In this document: one piece after another, positions 1 through 9,073 of the stretch
Layout: the number at the start of each line of letters is the position of its first letter
Position numbering within the stretch: position 1 is the stretch's first letter
Assembly (NCBI GenBank): GCA_030605695.1
Contig: JAUWHX010000075.1
Span: 1-34,815, forward strand
Direction: 5' to 3'
Length of the DNA stretch: 34,815 nucleotides
Source: a bacterium
Lineage (GTDB): Bacteria; Hydrothermota; UBA3073; JACQXS01
The notes under the pieces: generated by a model
The model's input: only the letters and a program-made list of their open reading frames with translations
Database searches by the model: none
Told to the model about the DNA's origin: nothing
Position numbers and translations under genes: made by a program

Positions 1-576
1 ATCAAGGTCTCCCCACACAATTTTCTTGTAAAACTCTGGGTCCATTGATTTGAGGTCAATATTAGCCGCATCAATATAAGGCAGAAGTTCACTCAGAGGT
101 TTCTCATTTATCATTCCGTTTGTTACCAACACATTTTTGAGTCCTTTGCTCCGAGCAATCTTTGCTGTATCAAGTAGATATTCATACCAGGTAAATGGCT
201 CTGTATAAGTGTAAGCTATGCCCAGAGAGTCTTTCCGCAAGGCAATTTGCACAAGCTCTTCTGGTGAAACATATTTAGTTAAGCTCTCTCCTTGCGAGAT
301 TTCATAGTTCTGGCAATAAGGACACCTGAAATTACAAGAATTAGGTGCAGTTGAGAGGATAAGAGTTCCGGGATGAAAATGATAAAGTGGTTTTTTCTCA
401 ATAGTATCCATAGCCAGACTCACACATTCGCCGTAGTTTATAGCATATAGGATACCATCTACATTTTTTCTTGCTTTGCAAGGGGATATTTTATTTGGCT
501 TAATTATACAGCTATGGGGACAAAGCTCACATTTAATTCCATCAGGAAGTTTCTCATAATATTTGGCTTCTTGCAT
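1..576 (-). CDS. AmmeMemoRadiSam-system-type radical SAM enzyme (pyruvate formate-lyase activating enzyme-like), truncated by window start
   Basis: Minus-strand translation from ATG at 576 (MQEAKYYEKLPDGIKCELCPHSCIIKP...) contains a radical SAM motif CNFRCPYCQN and runs off the window with no stop; absent from the ORF track for that reason. Confidence 0.85.
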   Translation of the reverse strand, partial: MQEAKYYEKLPDGIKCELCPHSCIIKPNKISPCKARKNVDGILYAINYGECVSLAMDTIEKKPLYHFHPGTLILSTAPNSCNFRCPYCQNYEISQGESLTKYVSPEELVQIALRKDSLGIAYTYTEPFTWYEYLLDTAKIARSKGLKNVLVTNGMINEKPLSELLPYIDAANIDLKSMDPEFYKKIVWGDLD

Positions 577-580
577 TTCG

Positions 581-1468
581 TTACTTGCTTAACTCTTTTG
601 CCTTCTTTAAGTCGGCTTCCGCCTTTTTGATTTTACCAAGCTCTTTGTAAGATTTTGCTCTTTCTCTATAATACTTTGGATTGTTAGGATTAAGCCTAAT
701 TGCTGCAGTATATGTTTTTACTGCAAGGTCCCATTCTCCTGTAATTTGATGCATTTCTCCGACATAAGAAAGGACTTCAGGGTCACGAGTATATATTTCT
801 TGGGCTTCCTCTCTCTTTTTCTTTTTTCTTTTCTGAGGTTTAAACTTGCGTGTCTCTCCAAAGTACATTCCCGTCCGCAATTCTTTTGCTCGCTGTATAT
901 CTTTTTTCGAAAGTTTTCTATTTCCAAGTTTCCAGTAGGCACTGGCTCTACCTTCGTAGGCTCTCGGGTCCTCCGGGATAAGGTCAATGATTTCTGTATA
1001 GGTGTTTATTGCGGGTTTATATCTTTCTATGACAAGATAAATACCCGCTAAGTGAAATAAAACTTTTGTATCATCTGGTTTGATGTTATGAGCTTTCTTG
1101 AAAATTTTCACTGCTTCTTTATATTTCTTTCCCTTTATCAAAACAGCGCCAAGATTAAAGTAAGCATCTATGGTAGGGGCATACTTTATTACGCGTTTAA
1201 AAGTTGTTTCTGCGTGCCAGTAATCTCTTTTGAGATAATAGCTAATCCCGAGTTGATATAAAAGTCCAGTGTCTCTGGGAGCAATGCTCAAGCCCCGTTT
1301 AAAACAATTTATTGCCTCGTCATACTCTTTGTTCTTTTTGTAATGAGCTCCGAGATTCTTATATACATTTATATCTGTGGAACCAAGTTCAATTGCCCTC
1401 TTATAACTTGCAATTGAGGAACTATATTGGTGAACAGTAAATACAAGAATAAATAAAATGCCAACCAC
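581..1468 (-). CDS. TPR repeat protein (N-terminally short paralog of the next gene; GTG start)
   Basis: Repeated TPR units (NLGAHYKKNKEYDEAINCFKRGL, NLGAVLIKGKKYKEAVKIFKKA); close similarity to the 1576..2586 product. Confidence 0.85.
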   Translation of the reverse strand: MVGILFILVFTVHQYSSSIASYKRAIELGSTDINVYKNLGAHYKKNKEYDEAINCFKRGLSIAPRDTGLLYQLGISYYLKRDYWHAETTFKRVIKYAPTIDAYFNLGAVLIKGKKYKEAVKIFKKAHNIKPDDTKVLFHLAGIYLVIERYKPAINTYTEIIDLIPEDPRAYEGRASAYWKLGNRKLSKKDIQRAKELRTGMYFGETRKFKPQKRKKKKREEAQEIYTRDPEVLSYVGEMHQITGEWDLAVKTYTAAIRLNPNNPKYYRERAKSYKELGKIKKAEADLKKAKELSK

Positions 1469-1493
1469 TGAAATTCTCTTGTAATTTTTTGCA

Positions 1494-1519
1494 GGAGCGA
1501 ACCGGTGCGTTCGTTCCTA
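1494..1519. repeat. Imperfect hairpin GGAGCGAAC-cggtgc-GTTCGTTCC
   Basis: Nine-base arms with one G-T wobble around a 6-nt loop, between the two TPR paralogs. Confidence 0.7.
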
Positions 1520-1575
1520 TTTTTAAGGGCAGACATATGGGCCTGGCCTTAAATATCAGCAAGTAGGGAGTCCAA

Positions 1576-2586
1576 TTACTTTAACTCTTTAGCTTTCTTT
1601 AAATCAGCATTTGCCTCTTCTTTCTTCCCAAGTTTCCAGTAAGCGTTAGCCCTTCCTTCATAGGCTTCACGAGTTTCTTCGTCAAGTTCTATAATTTTCG
1701 TGTAAATTTCCACTGCAAGGTCATACTTCTTGGTCAGAAGATAAACACCGGCTAAGTGGCTTAGAGCTTCTATATCATCCGGCTTAAGTTCAACTGCTTT
1801 TTTAAAGAGTGTTATTCCTTTATCATATTTTTCTTCCTTAATTAGGACAGCTCCCAAATTAAAGTAAGCATCCTCTAATGTGCTGTCACATTCAATCGCA
1901 TGCTCAAATGAGCATTCCGCCTCTTTATAATTCTCCTGAAGATAATAGCAAACACCAAGCCAATACAAGATATCAGCATTTTTCGGTTCTACATCCAATG
2001 CTTTCTTAAAATACTCTATGGCGAGGTCATATTCTTTGTTATTTTTATAATGAATTCCCAGATTCCTATATGCCTCTATGTTTTCAGGAGTAATTTCAAT
2101 TACACGCTTATAATATACAATTGCCGAGTCTTCTTTCTCCAGATTTGAATAGACAAGCGCCAGGTTCATATATGTTGACACAGAATCAGGCTCAAACTCA
2201 GATGCCTGAACAAACCTCTGCTTTGCACTTTCAAAATCTTTATCACGATTTGCATAAATACCGGCATTGTAATAAACAAGCCATAGAAATCCACTTTCTT
2301 TTGTAAAATCCTCTTTATCTGGAGCTGTTTTTTTTGCCTCGTCTATATATTTACAGGCTTCCTCATATTTCTCCTGATAAGCATAAGTTCTACCAAGCCA
2401 CAGCAATGCGTCTGCATCTTGCGGATTCATCTCAAGCTGAAGTTTAAACTGATCAATCGCCTTCTCATAATCTTCGCGCTGAATATAAACTTTACCAGCA
2501 GTCATATATTGAGATGCACACCCAGTTACTACTAAAAACCCGATAACCGATAACCGATAACCGATAACCGAAACACACTTTTTCAT
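1576..2586 (-). CDS. TPR repeat lipoprotein
   Basis: N-terminal hydrophobic segment with lipobox VVTGC, followed by many TPR units; SD-like ggaggag upstream. Confidence 0.9.
   Translation of the reverse strand: MKKCVSVIGYRLSVIGFLVVTGCASQYMTAGKVYIQREDYEKAIDQFKLQLEMNPQDADALLWLGRTYAYQEKYEEACKYIDEAKKTAPDKEDFTKESGFLWLVYYNAGIYANRDKDFESAKQRFVQASEFEPDSVSTYMNLALVYSNLEKEDSAIVYYKRVIEITPENIEAYRNLGIHYKNNKEYDLAIEYFKKALDVEPKNADILYWLGVCYYLQENYKEAECSFEHAIECDSTLEDAYFNLGAVLIKEEKYDKGITLFKKAVELKPDDIEALSHLAGVYLLTKKYDLAVEIYTKIIELDEETREAYEGRANAYWKLGKKEEANADLKKAKELK
2540..2570. repeat. Heptad array CCGATAA x4 plus CCG, inside lipoprotein signal peptide
   Basis: Four perfect tandem 7-mers read directly; encodes SVIGYRLSVIGF on the minus strand. 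Confidence 0.97.
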
Positions 2587-2602
2587 CCTCTCCTCCTTTT
2601 TT

Positions 2603-2677
2603 CGTAAATAGTAGTTCGTGAATAGTGAATTGTAACTTGCCTCTCTCTCATCAAACTATTCACGATTTACGATTCAC
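2603..2677. repeat. Opposed heptad arrays (CGTGAAT/AGTGAAT and GATTTAC/GATTCAC) forming an inverted repeat
   Basis: 7-nt phasing at 2603-2637 and 2657-2677; perfect 11-bp inverted repeat 2616-2626 / 2655-2665. Confidence 0.8.
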
Positions 2678-3492
2678 GGCTTAAAAAAGTCCAATATCCT
2701 TACAAGAGTGGCTTTCAACTCTTTCCTCTCAATAATTGCATCAAGAAACCCGTGTTCAAGTAAAAACTCAGATTTCTGAAATCCCTCCGGCAACTCTTGT
2801 TTTATCGTTTGTTGAATTACCCGTGGTCCTGCGAATCCAAGTAATGCTTCAGGCTCAGCTATTACTATGTCTCCCAGTGATGCATAAGATGCCATTACTC
2901 CAGCAGTTGTTGGATTTGTCAAGATTGATATATACGGAATCTTTGCTTCTTCCAGTCTTGCGAGAGCTCCTGATGTCTTTGCCATTTGCATCAAAGATAA
3001 AATTCCTTCCTGCATTCTTGCACCACCTGATGCACCAACTATTATGAGCGGTATATGTTCTTCCTTTGCAAAATCTGTTATCCTCTTTACTTTTTCTCCA
3101 ACGACTGAACCCATTGAACCACCCATAAACTTAAATTCCATTGCCCCAATTGCCACTCTATGTTCTCCTATTTTTGCTTCTCCAGTTATAATTGCATCTT
3201 TAATCCCAGTGCGATTACTTCCAGAATCAAGCTTCTCAAGATAATTTTTAAATTCCAATGGGTCAGCAGATTCTATAGAATCTGCTTTGGGAATGAACTC
3301 ATCTGTTAATATTTCAATGTATTTTTGTGAGGATATTTTAAAGTGATAATCGCATTTTTCACATATCCAGAAATTTTTTGCGAGTTCTTTCTTGTAAAGT
3401 ATCTCTCCACATTTCTCACATTTAAGCCAAAGTCCATCAGGAACTTCACGCTTTGGAGCTGGTTTTAACCCTTTCTTTCTTTTAAACCACAT
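2674..3492 (-). CDS. accD: Acetyl-CoA carboxylase carboxyltransferase subunit beta
   Basis: N-terminal zinc finger CEKCGEILYKKEL...CEKCDYHF and carboxyltransferase core (GGSMGSVVGEK, GASGGARMQEG, PTTAGVMASYASLGD). Confidence 0.96.
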   Translation of the reverse strand: MWFKRKKGLKPAPKREVPDGLWLKCEKCGEILYKKELAKNFWICEKCDYHFKISSQKYIEILTDEFIPKADSIESADPLEFKNYLEKLDSGSNRTGIKDAIITGEAKIGEHRVAIGAMEFKFMGGSMGSVVGEKVKRITDFAKEEHIPLIIVGASGGARMQEGILSLMQMAKTSGALARLEEAKIPYISILTNPTTAGVMASYASLGDIVIAEPEALLGFAGPRVIQQTIKQELPEGFQKSEFLLEHGFLDAIIERKELKATLVRILDFFKP

Positions 3493-3498
3493 ATTATT

Positions 3499-3526
3499 AT
3501 ATTAAAGCAAAAATATTGACTGTCAA
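3499..3526 (-). promoter_or_regulatory. Promoter of accD: TTGACA-N16-TAATAT, 6 nt before ATG
   Basis: -35 at 3521-3526, -10 at 3499-3504 (minus), start 3492, no SD. Confidence 0.65.
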
Positions 3527-3620
3527 GTTCATTTTTCTCTTTGAAAATGATTTCCTTTTTGGCTTTTAAAACTAAACAAAATTTCAGGAGCTTTTGAAAC
3601 GCTTTTGAAATGCTTTTTCC

Positions 3621-3648
3621 TTGACAAATTTATAAAATAAGTTATAAA
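3621..3648 (+). promoter_or_regulatory. Promoter of moxR: TTGACA-N16-TATAAA, 8 nt before ATG
   Basis: -35 3621-3626, -10 3643-3648, ATG 3657, no SD. Confidence 0.7.
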
Positions 3649-3656
3649 ATTCAAAT

Positions 3657-4631
3657 ATGAGTGATATTGAGACTGTAGAAAAACTTGAAACTGCACGAAG
3701 TAAGTTAATAAAAGAAATAAAAGAAAGAATCGTAGGTCAGGATGAAGTGATAAATCAGATTCTTATTTCCCTCCTTGCACAAGGACATTGCATCTTGCTC
3801 GGAGTCCCGGGACTTGCAAAAACACTTATTGTAAATACACTTGCAGAGGCACTCTCATTATCTTTTTCTCGCATCCAATTTACGCCTGACCTTATGCCAG
3901 CAGATATTACTGGCACAGAAATAGTGGATTCAATTGATGGAAGAAGAAGCTTTAGATTTATAAAGGGACCCATCTTTGCAAATGTTGTTCTTGCTGATGA
4001 AATAAACCGTACCCCTCCTCGCACTCAATCAGCATTACTTCAAGCAATGCAAGAGTATAATGTAACTATCTCAGGCAAGACCTATGACCTTGAATCCCCA
4101 TTCTTTGTGCTCGCAACTCAGAACCCAATTGAGCAAGAAGGGACCTATCCATTACCTGAAGCACAGCTTGATAGGTTTATGTTTGAAATAGAAATCCAGT
4201 ATCCTTCACAGGAAGAGGAAGAGTACATCGTGAAGACCACTACATCTGCTTATATCCCAACAGTAAAGAAAGCACTTACATCTCAGGAAATCATAGAACT
4301 CCAGTCTTTGGTGAGAAAGGTGCCTGTTTCTGACGAATTAATTCATTCAGTAGTGAAGTTTGTGAACCTCACGAGACCCAGCTCCAACTCAGACTGCCCT
4401 AAATACATAAAAGACTGGGTAGCGTGGGGGGGGAGTCCTCGGGCTTCACAATACTTGATTCTTGGTGCAAAAGCTCGTGCAATACTTGAAGGCAGATACA
4501 CTCCTTCAATAGAAGATGTCAGATATGTAGCAATTTCTGTTTTGCGTCATCGTATCATTCCAAACTTCAATGCCGAAGCCGAAGGAATAACCACACTTGA
4601 CATCATTCAAAAACTCCTAAAGGAATTATGA
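3657..4631 (+). CDS. MoxR-family AAA+ ATPase
   Basis: Walker A-like GVPGLAKT, Walker B VVLADEINRTPPRTQSALLQAMQE, FVLATQNPIEQEGTYPLPEAQLDRF, WGGSPRASQ. Confidence 0.96.
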   Translation: MSDIETVEKLETARSKLIKEIKERIVGQDEVINQILISLLAQGHCILLGVPGLAKTLIVNTLAEALSLSFSRIQFTPDLMPADITGTEIVDSIDGRRSFRFIKGPIFANVVLADEINRTPPRTQSALLQAMQEYNVTISGKTYDLESPFFVLATQNPIEQEGTYPLPEAQLDRFMFEIEIQYPSQEEEEYIVKTTTSAYIPTVKKALTSQEIIELQSLVRKVPVSDELIHSVVKFVNLTRPSSNSDCPKYIKDWVAWGGSPRASQYLILGAKARAILEGRYTPSIEDVRYVAISVLRHRIIPNFNAEAEGITTLDIIQKLLKEL

Positions 4632-4684
4632 CAACTATAAATAGCAAAAACTTGTATTTTAATGTTGATTTTTAAATTTCACTT

Positions 4685-4770
4685 GCCGAAGTGGCGGAAC
4701 TGGTAGACGCGCCAGACTCAAAATCTGGTCTCTGGTAACAGAGGTGAGGGTTCGATTCCCTCCTTCGGCA
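4685..4770 (+). tRNA. tRNA-Leu, anticodon CAA
   Basis: Acceptor arms gccgaag/cttcggc plus discriminator A, anticodon stem ccaga/tctgg around loop ctcaaaa, long variable arm (type II), T-loop ggttcgattcc; CCA not encoded. Confidence 0.95.
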
Positions 4771-4960
4771 GATTTATCTACAGAACAACACAGAAATCCA
4801 CTGAAATATTTCAAGGAGAAAGCCCCGCATTTTGCGGGATTCCGATACGGCGGGAGGAGAAAATGGAAAAGTGGAGAAAAGATGAAAAATTCAAGATTCT
4901 CCTTTTCCTAATATTCCCCATTTTTCCTTATTTATTTTGTCAAGTAAAGAAATACAAAAA

Positions 4961-5023
4961 ATCGTAAATTACAGATTACGGATTGTGATTGTAGGAGTTA
5001 AGAGTTCAAAGGTTTAAGAATTT
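4961..5023. repeat. Degenerate heptad array (ATCGTAA ATTACAG ATTACGG ATTGTGA TTGTAGG AGTTAAG AGTTCAA AGGTTTA AGAATTT)
   Basis: Nine consecutive 7-nt segments with recurring ATT or AG starts. Confidence 0.6.
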
Positions 5024-5873
5024 AGGGGAGGTTTTTCAGGCGGTCTATTTTCCAGGAATTCAAGAGATAAAAGGTTGGAATTCCTTTAACACGGGCTAGC
5101 TGATTATTGTCATCGGTTTTCTCTCCTATATAAAGAATCTTTTCTTCTCCCTCAACAAGCACTATCTTTACCTCAAGTTCCGTCTCAAATTCTTCGGTTT
5201 CTTCCGAGAAACCATCACACCTAAGATTAGATAAGATATCCAAAATTGGCTTAACTTTCTTGTCCTCAATTACTTCCTTGCCTAACATCCACAGAGTATC
5301 ATCAGTGCGGACTAACTTTTTGTCTCCCAGATGCAATTCTTTGACATCTTCTGAGTCAAATGAGAACATAGTATGGTCGCGCCAATCATCCGGACGCTTG
5401 TCAATCAAGAACTTTGATAATCCCTTTGAGATGTATGTTTCTGGAGCAGGAGGGAATCTAATATACCAGTGCAAAAAATCTCCAGCCATTTTGCCAATAA
5501 TAAAGCTTTTTGAACGGCTATCCCAATGAACTTTGACTTCAATTCCCTTTATTGTATCTACTTCAAAGTCTGCGTGTTTTGCTTCTCGCTTCGAGACTAC
5601 TTCGCCGATTTCTAAATCTTTAAGTCTCTCCAGCAGGGGATAAAATATGCTGGTATCAACTGGATATTCCATAGGTTCGGTAATTTTCCAGGTCTCCCCC
5701 ACCTTTTCAATTATGGATAAAGTATCTTTGGATTTAATCTCTATTCGTTTAAATTCTGTGGTTGCAAAGGGTTTGTTTGATTTTGGGGTTCGTTGAATGA
5801 GTGTATAAACAATAGCAGTTACAATAAGAATTCCTAAGACAAATAGAAGGATTTTGGCGGATTTAAATCTCAT
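5022..5873 (-). CDS. DUF4340-domain protein
   Basis: N-terminal membrane anchor, downstream partner of a GldG-like ABC gene; sequence style matches DUF4340 proteins that accompany these clusters. Confidence 0.75.
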   Translation of the reverse strand: MRFKSAKILLFVLGILIVTAIVYTLIQRTPKSNKPFATTEFKRIEIKSKDTLSIIEKVGETWKITEPMEYPVDTSIFYPLLERLKDLEIGEVVSKREAKHADFEVDTIKGIEVKVHWDSRSKSFIIGKMAGDFLHWYIRFPPAPETYISKGLSKFLIDKRPDDWRDHTMFSFDSEDVKELHLGDKKLVRTDDTLWMLGKEVIEDKKVKPILDILSNLRCDGFSEETEEFETELEVKIVLVEGEEKILYIGEKTDDNNQLARVKGIPTFYLLNSWKIDRLKNLP

Positions 5874-7995
5874 AAACTCGTTTTCCTCTTTTTCTCCATC
5901 TTATAAGTCCTACAACAATTAAAAGGACTGATGGCAGGAGAATATCAAGCCACTTAATAGTTCGCTTAATTCCCTTGCCAACTGGCTTCAATGGACGCTC
6001 ACTAACTCCCTTTGACCTTATTCCGATAAGAGTTTCGTCCTGAGCCAGCCAGTCAATAGTATTCAAGAAGAAAGCAAGGTTTGGAGGAGAAGTATATCGC
6101 CCTTCAGCAAATCTTGCACATCCTGAAACTATAAACCTTGATGGAGTATCTACCGTTACTGCTAAATTAAATGGACCTTTTTCGTCTGTAAGTTGAGGCA
6201 AGTGTTGCTCCATAGGACTTAAGGTGAAGATGTTCTGAGTTAACCAACTTCGTTTAGAGGATTTTACAATAGGGGTCCCTCCTGAGACTGGTGATACAAA
6301 TGGGAATACCATAGACTCAAGTTCACGGACTATGGGGCTTTCCTTATTAAAGTTTGATGCCTTTGGGAAAAATGGATATGGGATAAAGTTTTGCATCATA
6401 AAAGAGCCACGTTGCATAGTGATTCCTACTACTTGATTTTGCATATCTAATACAAGTCCATCTTTAAACTCTATGCCATAACTCTTGAGCAAGCCCTCAA
6501 GTCCTGTTTGCACTTTTCTGCCCACAAATCTATCCAGATTCACATCTATCTTGTCAAGGAAAAACGCACAGGTCTTACCCCCTTCAAGAGCTTTATGTAT
6601 TCTTTTTATTGCGGTGTCGCCGAATTCAGTTTTGGGTCCGAGTATGACTAAGCTTGTGGCATCCAGAGGAATATCCTGAGTGTCTGGATTTACCTGAGAT
6701 ATCTCATATTGCTCTCTCAGTTTTTGAAGCACCCTTTCATTTGGCTCGATTTCCAGATGTCCATTGGTGAATACAATATGTTTTTTCTCCTCGGCTGTCA
6801 GCCGTTTGATTCTTGATGAGATATCATATTCAAGGGTTGCGGTATTTTCTATGATGGGTATTACTTCTCGTTTATCGCCGTATAATATACTGATTCCCAT
6901 ATATCCTTCTTTTATCCCGTATTCGCCTTCTTTTACTTCCGTAATTTGCAACGGGGGAATACCGGCACGTTGGGCTTCCATTTTGATTTCACGGTCAAGA
7001 GGGTCAATTAGCTTAAGCGAGAGTTTGCCTCTTGATTTGGCACGATACTCTGATAGCAAATCATTCGTATATCTGGCTTTTACATTATAGGGAAAGGGTA
7101 ATTTTTTTGTCATATATGCACGAATTATAATGGGGTCTTCAAGTTTTCTTATCATTTTTACCGATGCACGAGAGAGAGAATAAATGTTTCCATCTGTCCA
7201 GTCAAGCCGAGTAAAAATGTGATAGGATAAGAAATTAACAACGATTGTTATTCCGAGAATCGTGCCGATTGCAGTAGCCGAAAGGGCTCTATGCTTGGTT
7301 CTTCTATATGCATAAAAAGCAAATGACAGGAAGAAACCTATCATCGAGAGGAAGTAGATTACGGCTCTTGAGTCAACAACTCCTCTGCCGAGAGAATTTA
7401 AATGATAATCTATGCTCAAATATTGGACAATTCCAACAAAAGCGGTTGGGATAGCAATTAAAACTTTGCCGAGCATAAAAAGTGCAAAGCATAGGATGGC
7501 ACTAATTATAAAAGCTACGACCTGTGATTTAGTAAGGGATGATGCAAATATTCCGATAGCAGAAAATCCTGCGGCAAGAAGTATTAACCCCAGATAAGAG
7601 CTTGCAACAATACCCCAGTCAAGTGGTCCTATAAACCTGACAGAAATTGGGTATATGAGGGTGCATACGATTCCAAGCCCAATTAGTGCCAGAGAAGCAA
7701 GGTATTTTCCAGTTATGATTTCCCAATCCTTGAGAGGAGCAGTTGCTAAAATTTCACTGGTTCCAAGTCTTTCTTCCTCAGCGAGAAGTCTCATAGAGAT
7801 AGCTGGTATGAGGAAAAGGAAAAATAATGGGGCAAAATTAAAGAACCCGTCTATGGTGGCTTCGCCCGACAGGAACAATCCTGACATAAAAAACCATCCA
7901 GAGAGAACAAGCCACGCTATAAGAACAATGTAAGCAACCGGAGAATTAAAATACCCCCTCCACTCTTTCAAAAATATAGTCCGCACATTCTTCAT
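5863..7995 (-). CDS. ABC-2 permease fused to GldG-like auxiliary domain (GldF-GldG fusion)
   Basis: Six-TM ABC-2 permease N-terminus (MKNVRTIFLKEWRGYFNSPVAYIVL...RLLAEEERLGTSEILATAPLKDWEIITGKY) followed by a GldG-like soluble domain and C-terminal TM. Confidence 0.9.
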   Translation of the reverse strand: MKNVRTIFLKEWRGYFNSPVAYIVLIAWLVLSGWFFMSGLFLSGEATIDGFFNFAPLFFLFLIPAISMRLLAEEERLGTSEILATAPLKDWEIITGKYLASLALIGLGIVCTLIYPISVRFIGPLDWGIVASSYLGLILLAAGFSAIGIFASSLTKSQVVAFIISAILCFALFMLGKVLIAIPTAFVGIVQYLSIDYHLNSLGRGVVDSRAVIYFLSMIGFFLSFAFYAYRRTKHRALSATAIGTILGITIVVNFLSYHIFTRLDWTDGNIYSLSRASVKMIRKLEDPIIIRAYMTKKLPFPYNVKARYTNDLLSEYRAKSRGKLSLKLIDPLDREIKMEAQRAGIPPLQITEVKEGEYGIKEGYMGISILYGDKREVIPIIENTATLEYDISSRIKRLTAEEKKHIVFTNGHLEIEPNERVLQKLREQYEISQVNPDTQDIPLDATSLVILGPKTEFGDTAIKRIHKALEGGKTCAFFLDKIDVNLDRFVGRKVQTGLEGLLKSYGIEFKDGLVLDMQNQVVGITMQRGSFMMQNFIPYPFFPKASNFNKESPIVRELESMVFPFVSPVSGGTPIVKSSKRSWLTQNIFTLSPMEQHLPQLTDEKGPFNLAVTVDTPSRFIVSGCARFAEGRYTSPPNLAFFLNTIDWLAQDETLIGIRSKGVSERPLKPVGKGIKRTIKWLDILLPSVLLIVVGLIRWRKRGKRVYEI

Positions 7996-8001
7996 AGAAA
8001 T

Positions 8002-8916
8002 TTACTCCTGAGTTAGCTCTCTAAATACATTTTCAAGTGATACTACACGACGATGCATATCAATGATGGTCCAATTGTTCGCAACACAAAGATTAAATAT
8101 GTTTTCTCTTGGGTCAGTAGCAGATGAGATTTCATATTTTTGGGTTTCCCCTTCTTCTTTTAATTCAATACTCTCAATATCAGGTTGCTCTTGCATTATC
8201 TCAAGAAACTTTTCTTTAGGTGCTTTAAGCTCAAGTTCAATAACTTCCTTACCTTTTGCCATCTTATGAAGCTCATCTTTTCCAGCATCTGCTATGATTT
8301 TGCCACGATTTATAATTAAAATACGTTTGCAGGTTGCCTCAACCTCCGAGAGTCTGTGAGTAGAAAGAAGAACTGTCTTTTCCTTGCCAAGTTCTTTGAT
8401 GAGTTCACGCACTTGAACTACTTGATTTGGGTCCAATCCTTCGGTTGGCTCATCCATAATTAAAATCTCAGGATTATGTAATATAGCTTGTGCCAAACCA
8501 ACTCTTTGGCGATACCCTCTTGAAAGCTCACCTATTGTCTTGGATATGATTTCCTTAATTCTACAAAGTTCTGCTACTTCTTTAATCCTGTTCCGAGAAT
8601 CATGAATCTCTCGCAGAGCTCCCAGAAACTCGAGATACTCCATTACTTTCATCTCATGATAAAGTGGGTTATTTTCTGGCAGATACCCTATACTTCGTTT
8701 TGCCTCGATTGGAGATTCTTCGATATCATAATTTCCTATCTTGCAAGTCCCTTGGCTCGGGGGGAAATATCCTGTCAACATTCGCAAAGTAGTTGTTTTC
8801 CCAGCACCATTGGGTCCTAAGAATCCGACTACCTCTCCACGCTCAACCTTAAAAGAGATATTATCAACGGCTACAACCCCATCATACTTTTTAGTAAGAT
8901 TAATTACTTCTATCAT
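8002..8916 (-). CDS. ABC transporter ATP-binding protein (GldA-like)
   Basis: Walker A GPNGAGKTT, signature LSRGYRQRVGLAQA, Walker B ILIMDEPTEGLDP. Confidence 0.96.
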   Translation of the reverse strand: MIEVINLTKKYDGVVAVDNISFKVERGEVVGFLGPNGAGKTTTLRMLTGYFPPSQGTCKIGNYDIEESPIEAKRSIGYLPENNPLYHEMKVMEYLEFLGALREIHDSRNRIKEVAELCRIKEIISKTIGELSRGYRQRVGLAQAILHNPEILIMDEPTEGLDPNQVVQVRELIKELGKEKTVLLSTHRLSEVEATCKRILIINRGKIIADAGKDELHKMAKGKEVIELELKAPKEKFLEIMQEQPDIESIELKEEGETQKYEISSATDPRENIFNLCVANNWTIIDMHRRVVSLENVFRELTQE

Positions 8917-8923
8917 CTTGAAC

Positions 8924-8952
8924 TATTTAAATAAAGTTAACTTATTTGTCAA
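8924..8952 (-). promoter_or_regulatory. Promoter of GldA-like gene: TTGACA-N17-TAAATA, 7 nt before ATG
   Basis: -35 at 8947-8952, -10 at 8924-8929 (minus), start 8916. Confidence 0.6.
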
Positions 8953-9073
8953 GTAAAAATCTGCTGTAACTTGCCCATTTTTCAAAAGTGTAAAAGCCGG
9001 TCGGAATTTCAATTCAATGCTCATAGCAGAGAGTCAATTAGTAATGTAGATACGCTCAAGAATTACTACTACT

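Noticed and set aside
746-1051. Antisense ORFs in the track (for example 746..1051, 2121..2306, 3044..3244, 20044..20685, 32670..33107)
   Set aside because: They overlap well-supported genes on the other strand, have no recognisable domains and follow the codon structure of the real gene.
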